From: Spongiicolonus versatilis
GTDB taxonomy: Bacteria > Pseudomonadota > Gammaproteobacteria > Arenicellales > Spongiicolonaceae
Length of the DNA: 18,677 bases
NCBI GenBank assembly: GCA_028286165.1
Contig: JAPYMU010000116.1
Coordinates: 1-18,677, forward strand
Direction of reading: 5' to 3'
Positions 1 through 6,919 of this stretch are shown here, piece after piece. A program made the translations under genes and the position numbers. The stretch's first letter is position 1. Each line of letters opens with the position of its first letter. The notes beneath the pieces were generated by a model, which was given only the letters and a program-made list of their open reading frames with translations, had not been told where the DNA came from and ran no database searches.

Positions 1-3
1 CCC

Positions 4-9
4 TACAAT
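4..9 (+). promoter_or_regulatory. Possible -10 box of the tRNA operon
   Basis: TACAAT lies 9 bases before the first base of tRNA-Gly. It is followed by a C-rich stretch, the GC-rich discriminator typical of stable-RNA promoters under stringent control. A transcript would start around 15-17. The -35 region would lie outside the window, so this rests on one hexamer and its position. Confidence 0.35.
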
Positions 10-18
10 CCCCCCCAC

Positions 19-94
19 GCGGGAATAGCTCAGCTGGTAGAGCGCAACCTTGCCAAGGTTGAGGTCGCGAGTTCGAACCTCGTTTCCCGCTCCA
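19..94 (+). tRNA. tRNA-Gly (anticodon GCC)
   Basis: A 76-base cloverleaf with encoded CCA. The acceptor arm gcgggaa pairs with ttcccgc, the discriminator is T, and the T-loop contains gttcgaa. The anticodon loop ttgccaa (50-56) puts GCC at 52-54. It is the first of three tandem tRNA genes, in the order of E. coli glyW-cysT-leuZ. Confidence 0.97.
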
Positions 95-116
95 GATTTT
101 TATACGGGCGCACCGG

Positions 117-190
117 GGCTGAGTGGCAGAGTGGTTATGCGGCGGCCTGCAAAGCCGTTTACGCCGGTTCAATTCCGACCTCAGCCTCCA
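117..190 (+). tRNA. tRNA-Cys (anticodon GCA)
   Basis: A 74-base tRNA with encoded CCA. The acceptor ggctgag (117-123) pairs with ctcagcc, followed by discriminator T and CCA. The anticodon GCA is at 149-151 in a ctgcaaa loop, and the T-arm contains ggttcaattcc. It is 22 bases downstream of tRNA-Gly with no terminator between, so the two are probably cut from one precursor. Confidence 0.96.
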
Positions 191-195
191 CACCG

Positions 196-281
196 GCCCG
201 GGTGGCGGAACGGTAGACGCAAGGGACTTAAAATCCCTCGGGAGTAATCCCGTGCCGGTTCAAATCCGGCCCCGGGCACCA
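196..281 (+). tRNA. tRNA-Leu (anticodon TAA)
   Basis: An 86-base class II tRNA with a long variable arm and encoded CCA. The acceptor gcccggg (196-202) pairs with cccgggc (271-277). The anticodon TAA is at 229-231 in a cttaaaa loop, and the variable arm forms from cgggagtaatcccg. It starts 5 bases after tRNA-Cys and ends 17 bases before the surE start codon, with no terminator in that gap. Confidence 0.97.
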
Positions 282-298
282 TTTTCCGCAGGCGACCA

Positions 299-1051
299 AT
301 GCACATCCTGCTCAGCAACGACGACGGCTACCTCTCCCCGGGCCTGGAGTGCTTGTGGGAAACGTTGCGCCCCCATGCGCGGGTGACGGTGGTGGCGCCG
401 GACCGCGACTGCAGCGGCGCCAGCAGTTCCCTCACCCTGCGCCGGCCGTTGCGGGTGCACCGCGCGCGCAACGGCTTTTTTTATGTGGACGGCACGCCCA
501 CCGACTGCGTGCATCTCGCCCTCACCGGGTTCATGGACGAGAAGCCCGACATGGTGATTGCCGGCATCAACCACGGCGCCAACCTCGGCGATGATGTCCT
601 GTATTCCGGCACCGTGGCCGCGGCCATGGAAGGGCGCTTCCTCGGCTACTCGGCCCTCGCCGTGTCGCTGTGCAATTACGAAGCGGTGGACTTCAAGCCG
701 GCCGCCGAACTGGTGGTGCGGCTGGTGGAGGCCATCCGCCATACGCCGCCGCCGCCCGACCTCATCCTTAACATCAACATCCCCGACCGCCCCCAGGGCG
801 CGCTGCGCGGCTGCATGGTGACGCGCCTCGGCTACCGCCACCCGGCGGCGCCGGCGGTGCGCGCCACCGACCCCAACGGCCGCGAGATTTTCTGGGTCGG
901 CCCGGCCGGCGATGTGCAGGACGCCAGCGAAGGCACCGACTTCTACGCCGTCAACAACGGTTACACTTCGGTCACGCCGCTGTCGGTGGACCTCACCCGC
1001 CACAGTCTGCTGCCCGAGTTGCGCGACTGGATGCGCAGGTTCACCCTGTAG
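299..1051 (+). CDS. surE: 5'/3'-nucleotidase SurE
   Basis: SurE is a metal-dependent phosphatase that removes phosphate from nucleoside 5'- and 3'-monophosphates in the cytoplasm and is linked to stationary-phase survival. The 250-residue product has the usual family length. The metal-binding motif SNDDG is at residues 6-10. The family blocks APDRDCSGAS, INHGANLGDDVLYSGTVAAA and NINIPD all follow in order. The ATG at 299 gives the conserved N-terminus MHILLSNDDG; a ribosome site is weak. It heads the surE-pcm-yqaA-nlpD cluster and lies just after tRNA-Leu, so read-through from the tRNA promoter is plausible. Confidence 0.97.
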   Translation: MHILLSNDDGYLSPGLECLWETLRPHARVTVVAPDRDCSGASSSLTLRRPLRVHRARNGFFYVDGTPTDCVHLALTGFMDEKPDMVIAGINHGANLGDDVLYSGTVAAAMEGRFLGYSALAVSLCNYEAVDFKPAAELVVRLVEAIRHTPPPPDLILNINIPDRPQGALRGCMVTRLGYRHPAAPAVRATDPNGREIFWVGPAGDVQDASEGTDFYAVNNGYTSVTPLSVDLTRHSLLPELRDWMRRFTL

Positions 1052-1120
1052 CCGGCGGCGGTGGTGAAGTCGCCTGTGGACTCCGCAACCCAGCGCCGCC
1101 GGCGCATGGACGGCATCGGC

Positions 1121-1756
1121 ATGACCTCGCGCCGCACCCGTGAGCGGCTGATCGCCCGCCTGCGCGGCAAGGGCGCGGACGATGAGACAGTGCTGGCGGT
1201 GATGGCCGAGGTGCCGCGCCACTTGTTCGTTGACGAAGCGCTGGCCTCGCGCGCCTACGAGGACACCGCGCTGCCCACCGGCCACCACCAGACCATCTCG
1301 CAGCCGTACGTGGTCGCGCTGATGACCCAACTGCTGCTGGACGGCCGGCGCCGCCTCGGCCGGGTGCTTGAGGTGGGCACCGGCTCCGGCTACCAGACCG
1401 CCATCCTCGCCCACTGCTGCGACAAGGTGTTCAGCGTGGAGCGCATCGGCGCGCTGCTGCGGCCGGCGCAGGAGCGGCTGGCCGAGTTGCGCCTGCGCAA
1501 TGTGCAGTTTGCCAACCGTGACGGTTATGACGGCTGGCCGGCGCACGCCCCATATGACGGCATTCTGGTCACCGCCGCGCCGCCGGCGGTGCCGCCGGGC
1601 CTCACCGCCCAACTGGCCGACGGCGGCCGCCTGGTGCTGCCGGTGGGGCCGGACGGCGACCAGCGTCTGTGTGTGCATACCCGGGCCGGCAGCCGCATCA
1701 GCAAAGAATGGCACGAGGGCGTCACTTTCGTGCCGCTGCGCAAAGGAGTCGCCTGA
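1121..1756 (+). CDS. pcm: Protein-L-isoaspartate O-methyltransferase Pcm
   Basis: Pcm uses S-adenosylmethionine to methylate L-isoaspartyl residues in damaged proteins and start their repair. The family signature GHHQTISQP is at residues 54-62, the SAM-binding motif I VLEVGTGSGYQTA at 82-94, and the C-terminus keeps FVPLRKG. I chose the ATG at 1121 because MTSRRTRERL matches how this family usually begins and gives 211 residues, a typical length. In-frame starts at 1061 (GTG) and 1106 (ATG) would add 20 or 5 basic, non-conserved residues. None of the three has a clear ribosome site. The stop overlaps the next start (TGATG). Confidence 0.95.
   Translation: MTSRRTRERLIARLRGKGADDETVLAVMAEVPRHLFVDEALASRAYEDTALPTGHHQTISQPYVVALMTQLLLDGRRRLGRVLEVGTGSGYQTAILAHCCDKVFSVERIGALLRPAQERLAELRLRNVQFANRDGYDGWPAHAPYDGILVTAAPPAVPPGLTAQLADGGRLVLPVGPDGDQRLCVHTRAGSRISKEWHEGVTFVPLRKGVA
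1743..1748 (+). promoter_or_regulatory. Ribosome binding site of the YqaA-type gene
   Basis: AAGGAG ends 7 bases before the ATG at 1756, inside the last codons of pcm. It fixes the start of the downstream gene at the TGATG overlap. Confidence 0.75.
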
Positions 1757-2343
1757 TGGGGCGGCGCGGAATTTTTGCCGGCTTGTACCGCTGGATGGCG
1801 CGCGCCTCCCGCCACCGCCACGCCGAGGGCTATCTGGCGGCGCTGAGTTTTGCCGAGTCGTCTTTCTTTCCCCTGCCGCCGGATTTGATGCTCGCGCCCA
1901 TGGTGCTGCTGCGGCGCAGCCGGGCGTGGCGGCTGGCTTTGGTCACCACGTTGTCGTCGGTGGCCGGCGGCGTCGCCGGTTACTTCATCGGCAAATTCTT
2001 TTTCTTTGAACTGGGCGCGCCGCTGGTGAAATTCTACGGCGCCGGCGAGGTGTTTGCACGCACCCAGGAATGGTTCGGCGAATACGGCGTGCTCATCGTC
2101 CTGGTCGCCGGCTTCACGCCGGTGCCGTATAAATTGTTCACCCTCACCTCCGGCTTCCTGTCCCTGTCGCTGCCGCTGTTCATCGCCGCCTCCTTAGCCG
2201 GCCGCGGCGCGCGCTTTTACCTGGTGAGCGCGCTTGTCGTGTGGGGCGGCGAGGGTTTGGCCGCAATGGTGGAAAAACACATTGAAAAAATCGGCTGGAC
2301 AGTGGTGGCGCTGCTGGCGTTATTTTTATGGTGGACGGCATGA
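1756..2343 (+). CDS. VTT/DedA-superfamily inner membrane protein, YqaA type
   Basis: A 195-residue integral membrane protein of the VTT (SNARE-associated Golgi/DedA) superfamily, YqaA-like branch. DedA-type proteins have been implicated in lipid carrier flipping and membrane homeostasis; the role of this branch is not settled. Visible marks are FAESSFFPLPPDLML near residues 32-46, the re-entrant motif GFTPVPYKLFTLTSGF in the middle, the short basic segment GRGARFYLV, and several hydrophobic helices. Start: an overlapping TGATG with pcm and a good AAGGAG. A gene of this type commonly sits between pcm and nlpD in gammaproteobacteria. Its end overlaps nlpD (ATGA). Confidence 0.9.
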   Translation: MGRRGIFAGLYRWMARASRHRHAEGYLAALSFAESSFFPLPPDLMLAPMVLLRRSRAWRLALVTTLSSVAGGVAGYFIGKFFFFELGAPLVKFYGAGEVFARTQEWFGEYGVLIVLVAGFTPVPYKLFTLTSGFLSLSLPLFIAASLAGRGARFYLVSALVVWGGEGLAAMVEKHIEKIGWTVVALLALFLWWTA

Positions 2344-3053
2344 ACCCGCGCATTTTATTTTTTCTCACCGCGTTGCTGGCCGGCTGCACAACGCAGGCGC
2401 CGGCGCCGGTGGCGGATTATTCCGACGCCTTGCTGCCCGGCCGCAGTGTCCACACCGTGCTGCCCGGCGACACGCTGTACAGCATCGCCTGGGCCAACGG
2501 CGTGGACTACCGCGACCTGGCGCGCTGGAACAATCTGCCGTCGCCGGAGCGCATTGTCGCCGGGCAGAAAATCAGCCTGCGGCCGCCGCCGGGCGAGGCG
2601 CAAGAGGCACGCAAGCCGCGCGCGGCGCAACCGTCACCTTCGCCCTCACCGTCGCCTTCGCCAACGCCGGCCGGCGGCGGCGCAAAAAGAACCTGGGTAT
2701 GGCCGGTGCGCGGCGAGGTGGCCGAAACTTTTTCCATCGCGCGCGGCAACAAAGGCATCGACATCCGCGCCCGCCGTGGCGCCCCGGTGGTGGCCGCCGC
2801 CGCCGGCACCGTGGTCTACGCCGGCAACGGCCTGCGCGGCTACGGCAACCTAATCATCATCAAACACGACGCCGCCTACCTCAGCGCATATGCCCACAAC
2901 CGCAGCATCCGCGTCGCCGAGGGCGGGCAAGTCGGCCGCGGCGAAACCATCGGCGAAGTCGGCGGCGAGGGAAAGTTCACCGAAACCCTGCACTTTGAGA
3001 TCCGCCGCGAGGGGAAACCGGTGAACCCGCTGCGGCACCTGCCACCGCGCTGA
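2340..3053 (+). CDS. nlpD: NlpD-type lipoprotein, amidase activator (LysM + degenerate M23)
   Basis: NlpD is an envelope lipoprotein that activates a cell-separation amidase (AmiC in E. coli). The 237-residue product has a lipoprotein signal with lipobox LLAGC (Cys16), a LysM peptidoglycan-binding domain at about 38-81, a low-complexity Pro/Ser linker at about 82-115 (a run of Pro-Ser pairs from a six-base repeat at 2631-2669), and an M23/LytM domain at about 136-232. In the M23 domain the first zinc ligand is lost: the usual HxGxD reads NKGID (137-141). Asp141, the YAH of 184-186 and LHFEI remain. That is the pattern of a non-catalytic activator. The start at 2340 overlaps the previous stop (ATGA); an in-frame GTG at 2328 would only add four residues before the signal peptide. 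Confidence 0.93.
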   Translation: MNPRILFFLTALLAGCTTQAPAPVADYSDALLPGRSVHTVLPGDTLYSIAWANGVDYRDLARWNNLPSPERIVAGQKISLRPPPGEAQEARKPRAAQPSPSPSPSPSPTPAGGGAKRTWVWPVRGEVAETFSIARGNKGIDIRARRGAPVVAAAAGTVVYAGNGLRGYGNLIIIKHDAAYLSAYAHNRSIRVAEGGQVGRGETIGEVGGEGKFTETLHFEIRREGKPVNPLRHLPPR

Positions 3054-3174
3054 GTGCAGTGCAGGAAGCGGTGAACGGTGTTCTGATTCCGGTGGTGCGA
3101 GCGGCGGAGGTGATGGTTGCAGTGGTGAAAATGATGGCGCCGGTCCAGAAACTGGTAATTGCAGTTCCGGAAAT

Positions 3175-3216
3175 GGTGACATCACCGTCCAAACTGGTGA
3201 CGGCACCGTCCAAAGT
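3175..3216 (+). repeat. Two tandem 21-base repeats, imperfect
   Basis: Copies at 3175-3195 and 3196-3216 match at 18 of 21 positions by direct comparison, both built on ggtgac..caccgtccaaa. Weaker echoes (ggtgaaaatgatgg, actggtaatt, agtggcggcgg) run through the rest of 3054-3230. The unit is a multiple of three and leaves several frames open. No gene can be assigned in the gap. Confidence 0.7.
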
Positions 3217-3245
3217 GGCGGCGGCAATGCCATGGGGCGGCGGGT

Positions 3246-3251
3246 TATACT
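3246..3251 (+). promoter_or_regulatory. Possible -10 box of the acyl-CoA synthetase / liv operon
   Basis: TATACT, one base from the consensus TATAAT, with A3258 of the ATG seven bases past its last base. A transcript starting there would have almost no leader. No good -35 is seen 16-18 bases upstream and no extended -10 TG is present. Confidence 0.4.
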
Positions 3252-3257
3252 GTGGCC

Positions 3258-5201
3258 ATGGCGGCTGATACTTTTCCGAAACTGCTGGAGGAACGGGCGC
3301 GGCATGGCGGCGGGCGGCCGGCGTTGCGCGAGAAGGAGTTCGGCATCTGGCGCACTCTCACTTGGGCTGATGCGCGGCGCGAGATTCATGAACTGGCATG
3401 CGGTTTTGCGGCGGCCGGGGTGCGGCGCGGCGAGCGGGTGGCGGTGATCGGCGACAACCGGCCGGAGTTGTATTTGTCGCTGTGCGCGGCGCAATGCCTG
3501 GGCGCGGTGCCGGTGCCGCTGTACCAGGATGCGGTGGCGGCGGAGACGCAGTTTGTGCTCGACCATTCCGGCGCGCGGCTGGTGGTGGCGGAGGACCAGG
3601 AGCAGGTGGACAAAATTCTGGAGGCGCGCGAGCGCTGCCCCGAGGTTAAAAAAATTGTGTACTCCGACGGCCGCGGGATGCGCCACTACGACGATGAAAT
3701 TTTGCAGAGTTACGAATCGCTGCTGGACGCCGGGCGGGCCCATGCGCGGGCGCAGCCGGATTTTGTGGAGCGCGAAATCGCGCAGGGCCGCGGCGGCGAT
3801 GCGGCGGTGCTGTTATACACTTCCGGCACCACCGGCGAGCCCAAGGGCGTGGTGCTGAGCCATGAGAACGTGCTGGTGACCTGCCGGAACCTGGTGAAGT
3901 TTGACCGCCTGAGCGAGCGCGAGGAGGTGCTGGCCTACCTGCCCATGGCCTGGGTGGGCGACCACATTTTTTCATATGGCCAGGCGTACTGCGCCGGCTT
4001 TTGCGTGAGTTGCCCGGAAAGCGCGGCCACGGTGATGCATGACATGCGCGAAATCGGGCCCACGTACTTTTTCGCGCCGCCGAGAATTTTTGAAAGTCTG
4101 CTGACGACGGTGATGATCCGGATGGAGGACGCCGGCGCGGTGAAGAAAAAAATGTTTGGTTTTTTTCTCGGCGTTGCGCGGCGCGTCGGCGCCGATATTC
4201 TCAACCGCAAACCGGTGGCGGCCGGGCAGCGGTTTTTGTATGCGCTGGGGCGCTGGCTGGTGTATGAGCCGCTGAAAGACGCCATGGGTTTCGGCCGGGT
4301 GCGGCTGGCGTACACCGCCGGTGAAGCCATCGGGCCGGAGATTTTTGATTTTTACCGTTCCCTGGGGATGAACATCAAGCAGTTATACGGCCAGACCGAG
4401 GGCGCGGTTTTTGTCACCGCGCAGCCCGACGGCGAGGTTTACCCGGACAGCGTGGGCAAGCCGTCGCCGCAGGTGGAGTTGCGCTTCGGCGACAACGGCG
4501 AGGTGCTTTACCGCAGCCCCGGCGTGTTTCAGTCCTACTACAAAAACCCCGAGGCCACGGCAAAAACCAGAACCGAGGACGGCTGGGTGCGCACCGGTGA
4601 CGCCGGCTTTCTGGATGAGCGCGGGCATCTGCACATTGTGGACCGCGCCGCTGATGTGGGCAAACTTAACGACGGCACGTTGTTTGCGCCGAAGTTCATT
4701 GAAAATAAATTAAAATTCTTCCCGCATATTAAAGAGGCGGTGGTGTTTGGCGACCGGCGGGATTTTTGCGCGGCGCTGGTGAACATTGACCTGGAGGCGG
4801 TGGGCAACTGGGCCGAGCGCAACAACATTCCCTACGCCAGTTACCAGGAACTGGCGGCGCGGCCGGAAGTGTATGCGATGATTGCGGACAGTGTGCAAAC
4901 GGTGAACCGCGGCCTGGCCGCCGACAAACAGTTGTGCAACTCGCAAATCCGCCGCTTCGTCGTGCTGCACAAGGAGTTGGACGCTGACGACGGTGAACTC
5001 ACCCGTACGCGCAAAGTGCGGCGCCGCCACATTGTGGAAAAATACGCGGTGCTGGTGGATGCGCTTTACGGCGGCGAGTCGCATTGCTTTGTGGAAGTGG
5101 CGGTGACGTTTGAGGACGGCCGCGTCGGCGCGGTCAGCGGCGATTTGCAAATCATGGACGCCGAGCCGTGCGCGCCGCAGCCGCTGGCGGAGGCGGCGTG
5201 A
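3258..5201 (+). CDS. AMP-forming acyl-CoA synthetase (long-chain type)
   Basis: An adenylate-forming ligase that activates a carboxylic acid with ATP and joins it to CoA. The 647-residue protein has the AMP-binding P-loop YTSGTTGEPKGV at 187-198, the adenine-site motif YGQTEG at 377-382, TGD at 446-448, the hinge region VDRAADVGKL after 460, and a Lys-containing C-terminal LTRTRKVRR. Its overall pattern is that of the COG1022 long-chain ligases found next to branched-chain-type ABC transporters. The chain length of the substrate is unknown. Start: ATG at 3258 (a GTG at 3252 is in frame); there is no ribosome site, but a TATACT box lies just upstream. Its end overlaps livG (TGATG), so activation is probably coupled to uptake. 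Confidence 0.92.
   Translation: MAADTFPKLLEERARHGGGRPALREKEFGIWRTLTWADARREIHELACGFAAAGVRRGERVAVIGDNRPELYLSLCAAQCLGAVPVPLYQDAVAAETQFVLDHSGARLVVAEDQEQVDKILEARERCPEVKKIVYSDGRGMRHYDDEILQSYESLLDAGRAHARAQPDFVEREIAQGRGGDAAVLLYTSGTTGEPKGVVLSHENVLVTCRNLVKFDRLSEREEVLAYLPMAWVGDHIFSYGQAYCAGFCVSCPESAATVMHDMREIGPTYFFAPPRIFESLLTTVMIRMEDAGAVKKKMFGFFLGVARRVGADILNRKPVAAGQRFLYALGRWLVYEPLKDAMGFGRVRLAYTAGEAIGPEIFDFYRSLGMNIKQLYGQTEGAVFVTAQPDGEVYPDSVGKPSPQVELRFGDNGEVLYRSPGVFQSYYKNPEATAKTRTEDGWVRTGDAGFLDERGHLHIVDRAADVGKLNDGTLFAPKFIENKLKFFPHIKEAVVFGDRRDFCAALVNIDLEAVGNWAERNNIPYASYQELAARPEVYAMIADSVQTVNRGLAADKQLCNSQIRRFVVLHKELDADDGELTRTRKVRRRHIVEKYAVLVDALYGGESHCFVEVAVTFEDGRVGAVSGDLQIMDAEPCAPQPLAEAA
5189..5193 (+). promoter_or_regulatory. 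Ribosome binding site of the LivG-type ATPase
   Basis: GGAGG ends 7 bases before the ATG at 5201, inside the end of the acyl-CoA synthetase gene. It decides the start at 5201 over an in-frame upstream codon at 5168. The surrounding 21 bases (5185-5205) recur exactly on the other strand at 13625-13645. Confidence 0.75.
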
Positions 5202-5986
5202 TGGTGGGCGAAAAAAACGAGGTGCTGCTGAAGGTGGAAAATATTTCCCTTGCTTTCGGCGGCGTGCGCGCGCTGGAGGAGGTGAGTTTTGACGTCATGC
5301 GCGGCGAGGTGCGCGCCATTATCGGGCCCAACGGCGCCGGCAAAAGTTCCATGCTGAATGTGATTAACGGTTTCTACCATCCGCAAAAAGGCAGCATCAC
5401 CTACAAAAACCGCCGCCGCGCGCAAATGAAACCGCACACCGCGGCCGCCGCCGGCATTGCGCGGACGTTTCAGAACATCGCGCTGTTTCGCGGCATGTCG
5501 GCGCTGGACAACATCATGACCGGGCGCGTGCACAAAATGAAGCGCGGCTTTTTGTGGCAGGCACTGCACATCGGCCCGGCGCGGCGCGAGGAAATGGAAA
5601 ACCGCGCCTTTGTGGAGGGCATCATTGATTTTCTCGAGATTCAGGCAATCCGCCGGGTACCGGTGGGGCGGCTGCCCTACGGTTTGCAAAAGCGCGTGGA
5701 ACTCGGCCGCGCGCTGGCCGCCGAGCCGGACCTGCTGCTGCTGGACGAGCCCATGGCCGGCATGAATCTGGAGGAGAAGGAGGACATGTGCCGGTTTATT
5801 CTGGATGTGAACGAACAGTTCGGCACAACTATCGCGCTGATTGAGCATGACATGGGGGTGGTGATGGATATTTCCGACCGCGTGGTGGTGCTCGACCACG
5901 GCAAAAAACTGGCCGACGGAACGCCGGCCGAGGTGCGCGGCGACCAGGCGGTGGTGGATGCATACCTGGGGGTGGCGCGTGGGTGA
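5201..5986 (+). CDS. Branched-chain-amino-acid-type ABC transporter ATPase (LivG-like)
   Basis: One of the two cytoplasmic ATPases of a HAAT-family importer. The 261-residue chain shows Walker A GPNGAGKS at 42-49, Q-loop at TFQN (89-92), a signature written LPYGLQKR at 158-165 instead of LSGGQ, Walker B LLLLDEP at 178-184, and the switch histidine in IEHDMGVV. The LivG-type C-terminal tail is present (GTPAEVRGDQAVVDAYLG). It overlaps the acyl-CoA synthetase by one base and the permease by 8. The partner ATPase (livF) is not in the window. Confidence 0.93.
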   Translation: MVGEKNEVLLKVENISLAFGGVRALEEVSFDVMRGEVRAIIGPNGAGKSSMLNVINGFYHPQKGSITYKNRRRAQMKPHTAAAAGIARTFQNIALFRGMSALDNIMTGRVHKMKRGFLWQALHIGPARREEMENRAFVEGIIDFLEIQAIRRVPVGRLPYGLQKRVELGRALAAEPDLLLLDEPMAGMNLEEKEDMCRFILDVNEQFGTTIALIEHDMGVVMDISDRVVVLDHGKKLADGTPAEVRGDQAVVDAYLGVARG

Positions 5987-6917
5987 GTTTTTTCACACCT
6001 TCTTCGCCGCGCCGGTGGGCGGCATTATTGAAGCGCCGCTGTTCTTTCTTGAAGTGGTGATCGGCGGGCTGATGGCCGGGGTGATGTATTCGCTGGTGGC
6101 GCTCGGCTTTGTGTTGATTTTCAAGGCTTCCGGCGTGTTCAATTTTGCGCAGGGCACCATGGTGCTGTTCGCCGCGCTGTGCTTTGTCGGCTTTCTGGAA
6201 ATGGGCGCGGCGCTGTGGATTGCGTTTCCCCTCACCCTGGCAATCATGGTGGCTTTGGCTTTTGTGGTGGAGCGCGTGGTGCTGCGGCCGCTGGTCAACC
6301 AGGAGCACATCATCCTGTTCATGTCCACCATCGGCATCGCGTTTTTTCTCGAGGGCTTCGGCGAGTTGCTGTGGGGCGGCGATGTGCATGAGTTGGACAT
6401 CGGCCTGCCCGACGGCGCGCTGTTTGTCGGCGAGATTTTAATTCAGCAGAACGACCTGGTGGCCGCGGCCGCGGCCAGCATCATGGTCGCGGTGCTCGCT
6501 TTCTTTTTTCATTACACGCGCGTCGGCCGCGCGCTGCGCGCGGTTGCCGACGACCACCAGGCGGCGCTGTCCATCGGCATTCCGCTGCAGCAGATTTGGT
6601 TCATCGTGTGGGCGGTGGCCGGCGCGGTGGCGCTGGTGGCCGGCATCATGTGGGGGCAGAAACTCGGCGTGCAGTTCAGTTTGTCGGTGATTGCGCTGAA
6701 GGCGCTGCCGGTGCTGATCCTCGGCGGCTTCACCTCCATCCCCGGCGCCATCGTCGGCGGGCTCATTGTCGGCGTCGGCGAGAAAGTGGCCGAGGTTTTC
6801 TGGGGCCAGGCGCTGGGCGGCGCCATTGAAGAATGGTTCGCCTACATCCTCGCGCTGGTGTTCCTGCTGTTCCGGCCGCAAGGCCTGTTCGGCGAGCGAA
6901 TCATTGAGCGGGTTTGA
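5979..6917 (+). CDS. Branched-chain-amino-acid-type ABC transporter permease (LivH-like)
   Basis: Membrane permease of the HAAT importer, about 312 residues with seven to eight hydrophobic helices. Family marks are GGLMAGVMYSLVALGFVLIF, FNFAQGTMVLF, TRVGRALRAVADD (the loop contacting the ATPase) and the terminal FRPQGLFGERI. I prefer GTG at 5979, which overlaps the livG stop and has a G-rich stretch upstream. An ATG at 5958 in the same frame would add seven residues. Followed directly by the second permease. Confidence 0.92.
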   Translation: MGEFFHTFFAAPVGGIIEAPLFFLEVVIGGLMAGVMYSLVALGFVLIFKASGVFNFAQGTMVLFAALCFVGFLEMGAALWIAFPLTLAIMVALAFVVERVVLRPLVNQEHIILFMSTIGIAFFLEGFGELLWGGDVHELDIGLPDGALFVGEILIQQNDLVAAAAASIMVAVLAFFFHYTRVGRALRAVADDHQAALSIGIPLQQIWFIVWAVAGAVALVAGIMWGQKLGVQFSLSVIALKALPVLILGGFTSIPGAIVGGLIVGVGEKVAEVFWGQALGGAIEEWFAYILALVFLLFRPQGLFGERIIERV

Positions 6918-6919
6918 CC

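Noticed and set aside
260..1714. Open frame of 484 residues on the minus strand opposite surE and pcm
   Set aside because: Arg/His/Ala-rich shadow of two clearly recognised genes; a by-product of GC-rich codon use.
2631..2669. Six-base tandem repeat that could be a phase-variable tract
   Set aside because: It encodes an in-frame Pro-Ser linker of NlpD; copies differ at third positions and a change of one unit would not shift the frame.
3059..3268. Possible 69-residue Val/Met-rich protein after nlpD
   Set aside because: Starts on a GTG without a ribosome site in repeat-bearing DNA, and competing frames are equally open. Kept only as part of a finding.
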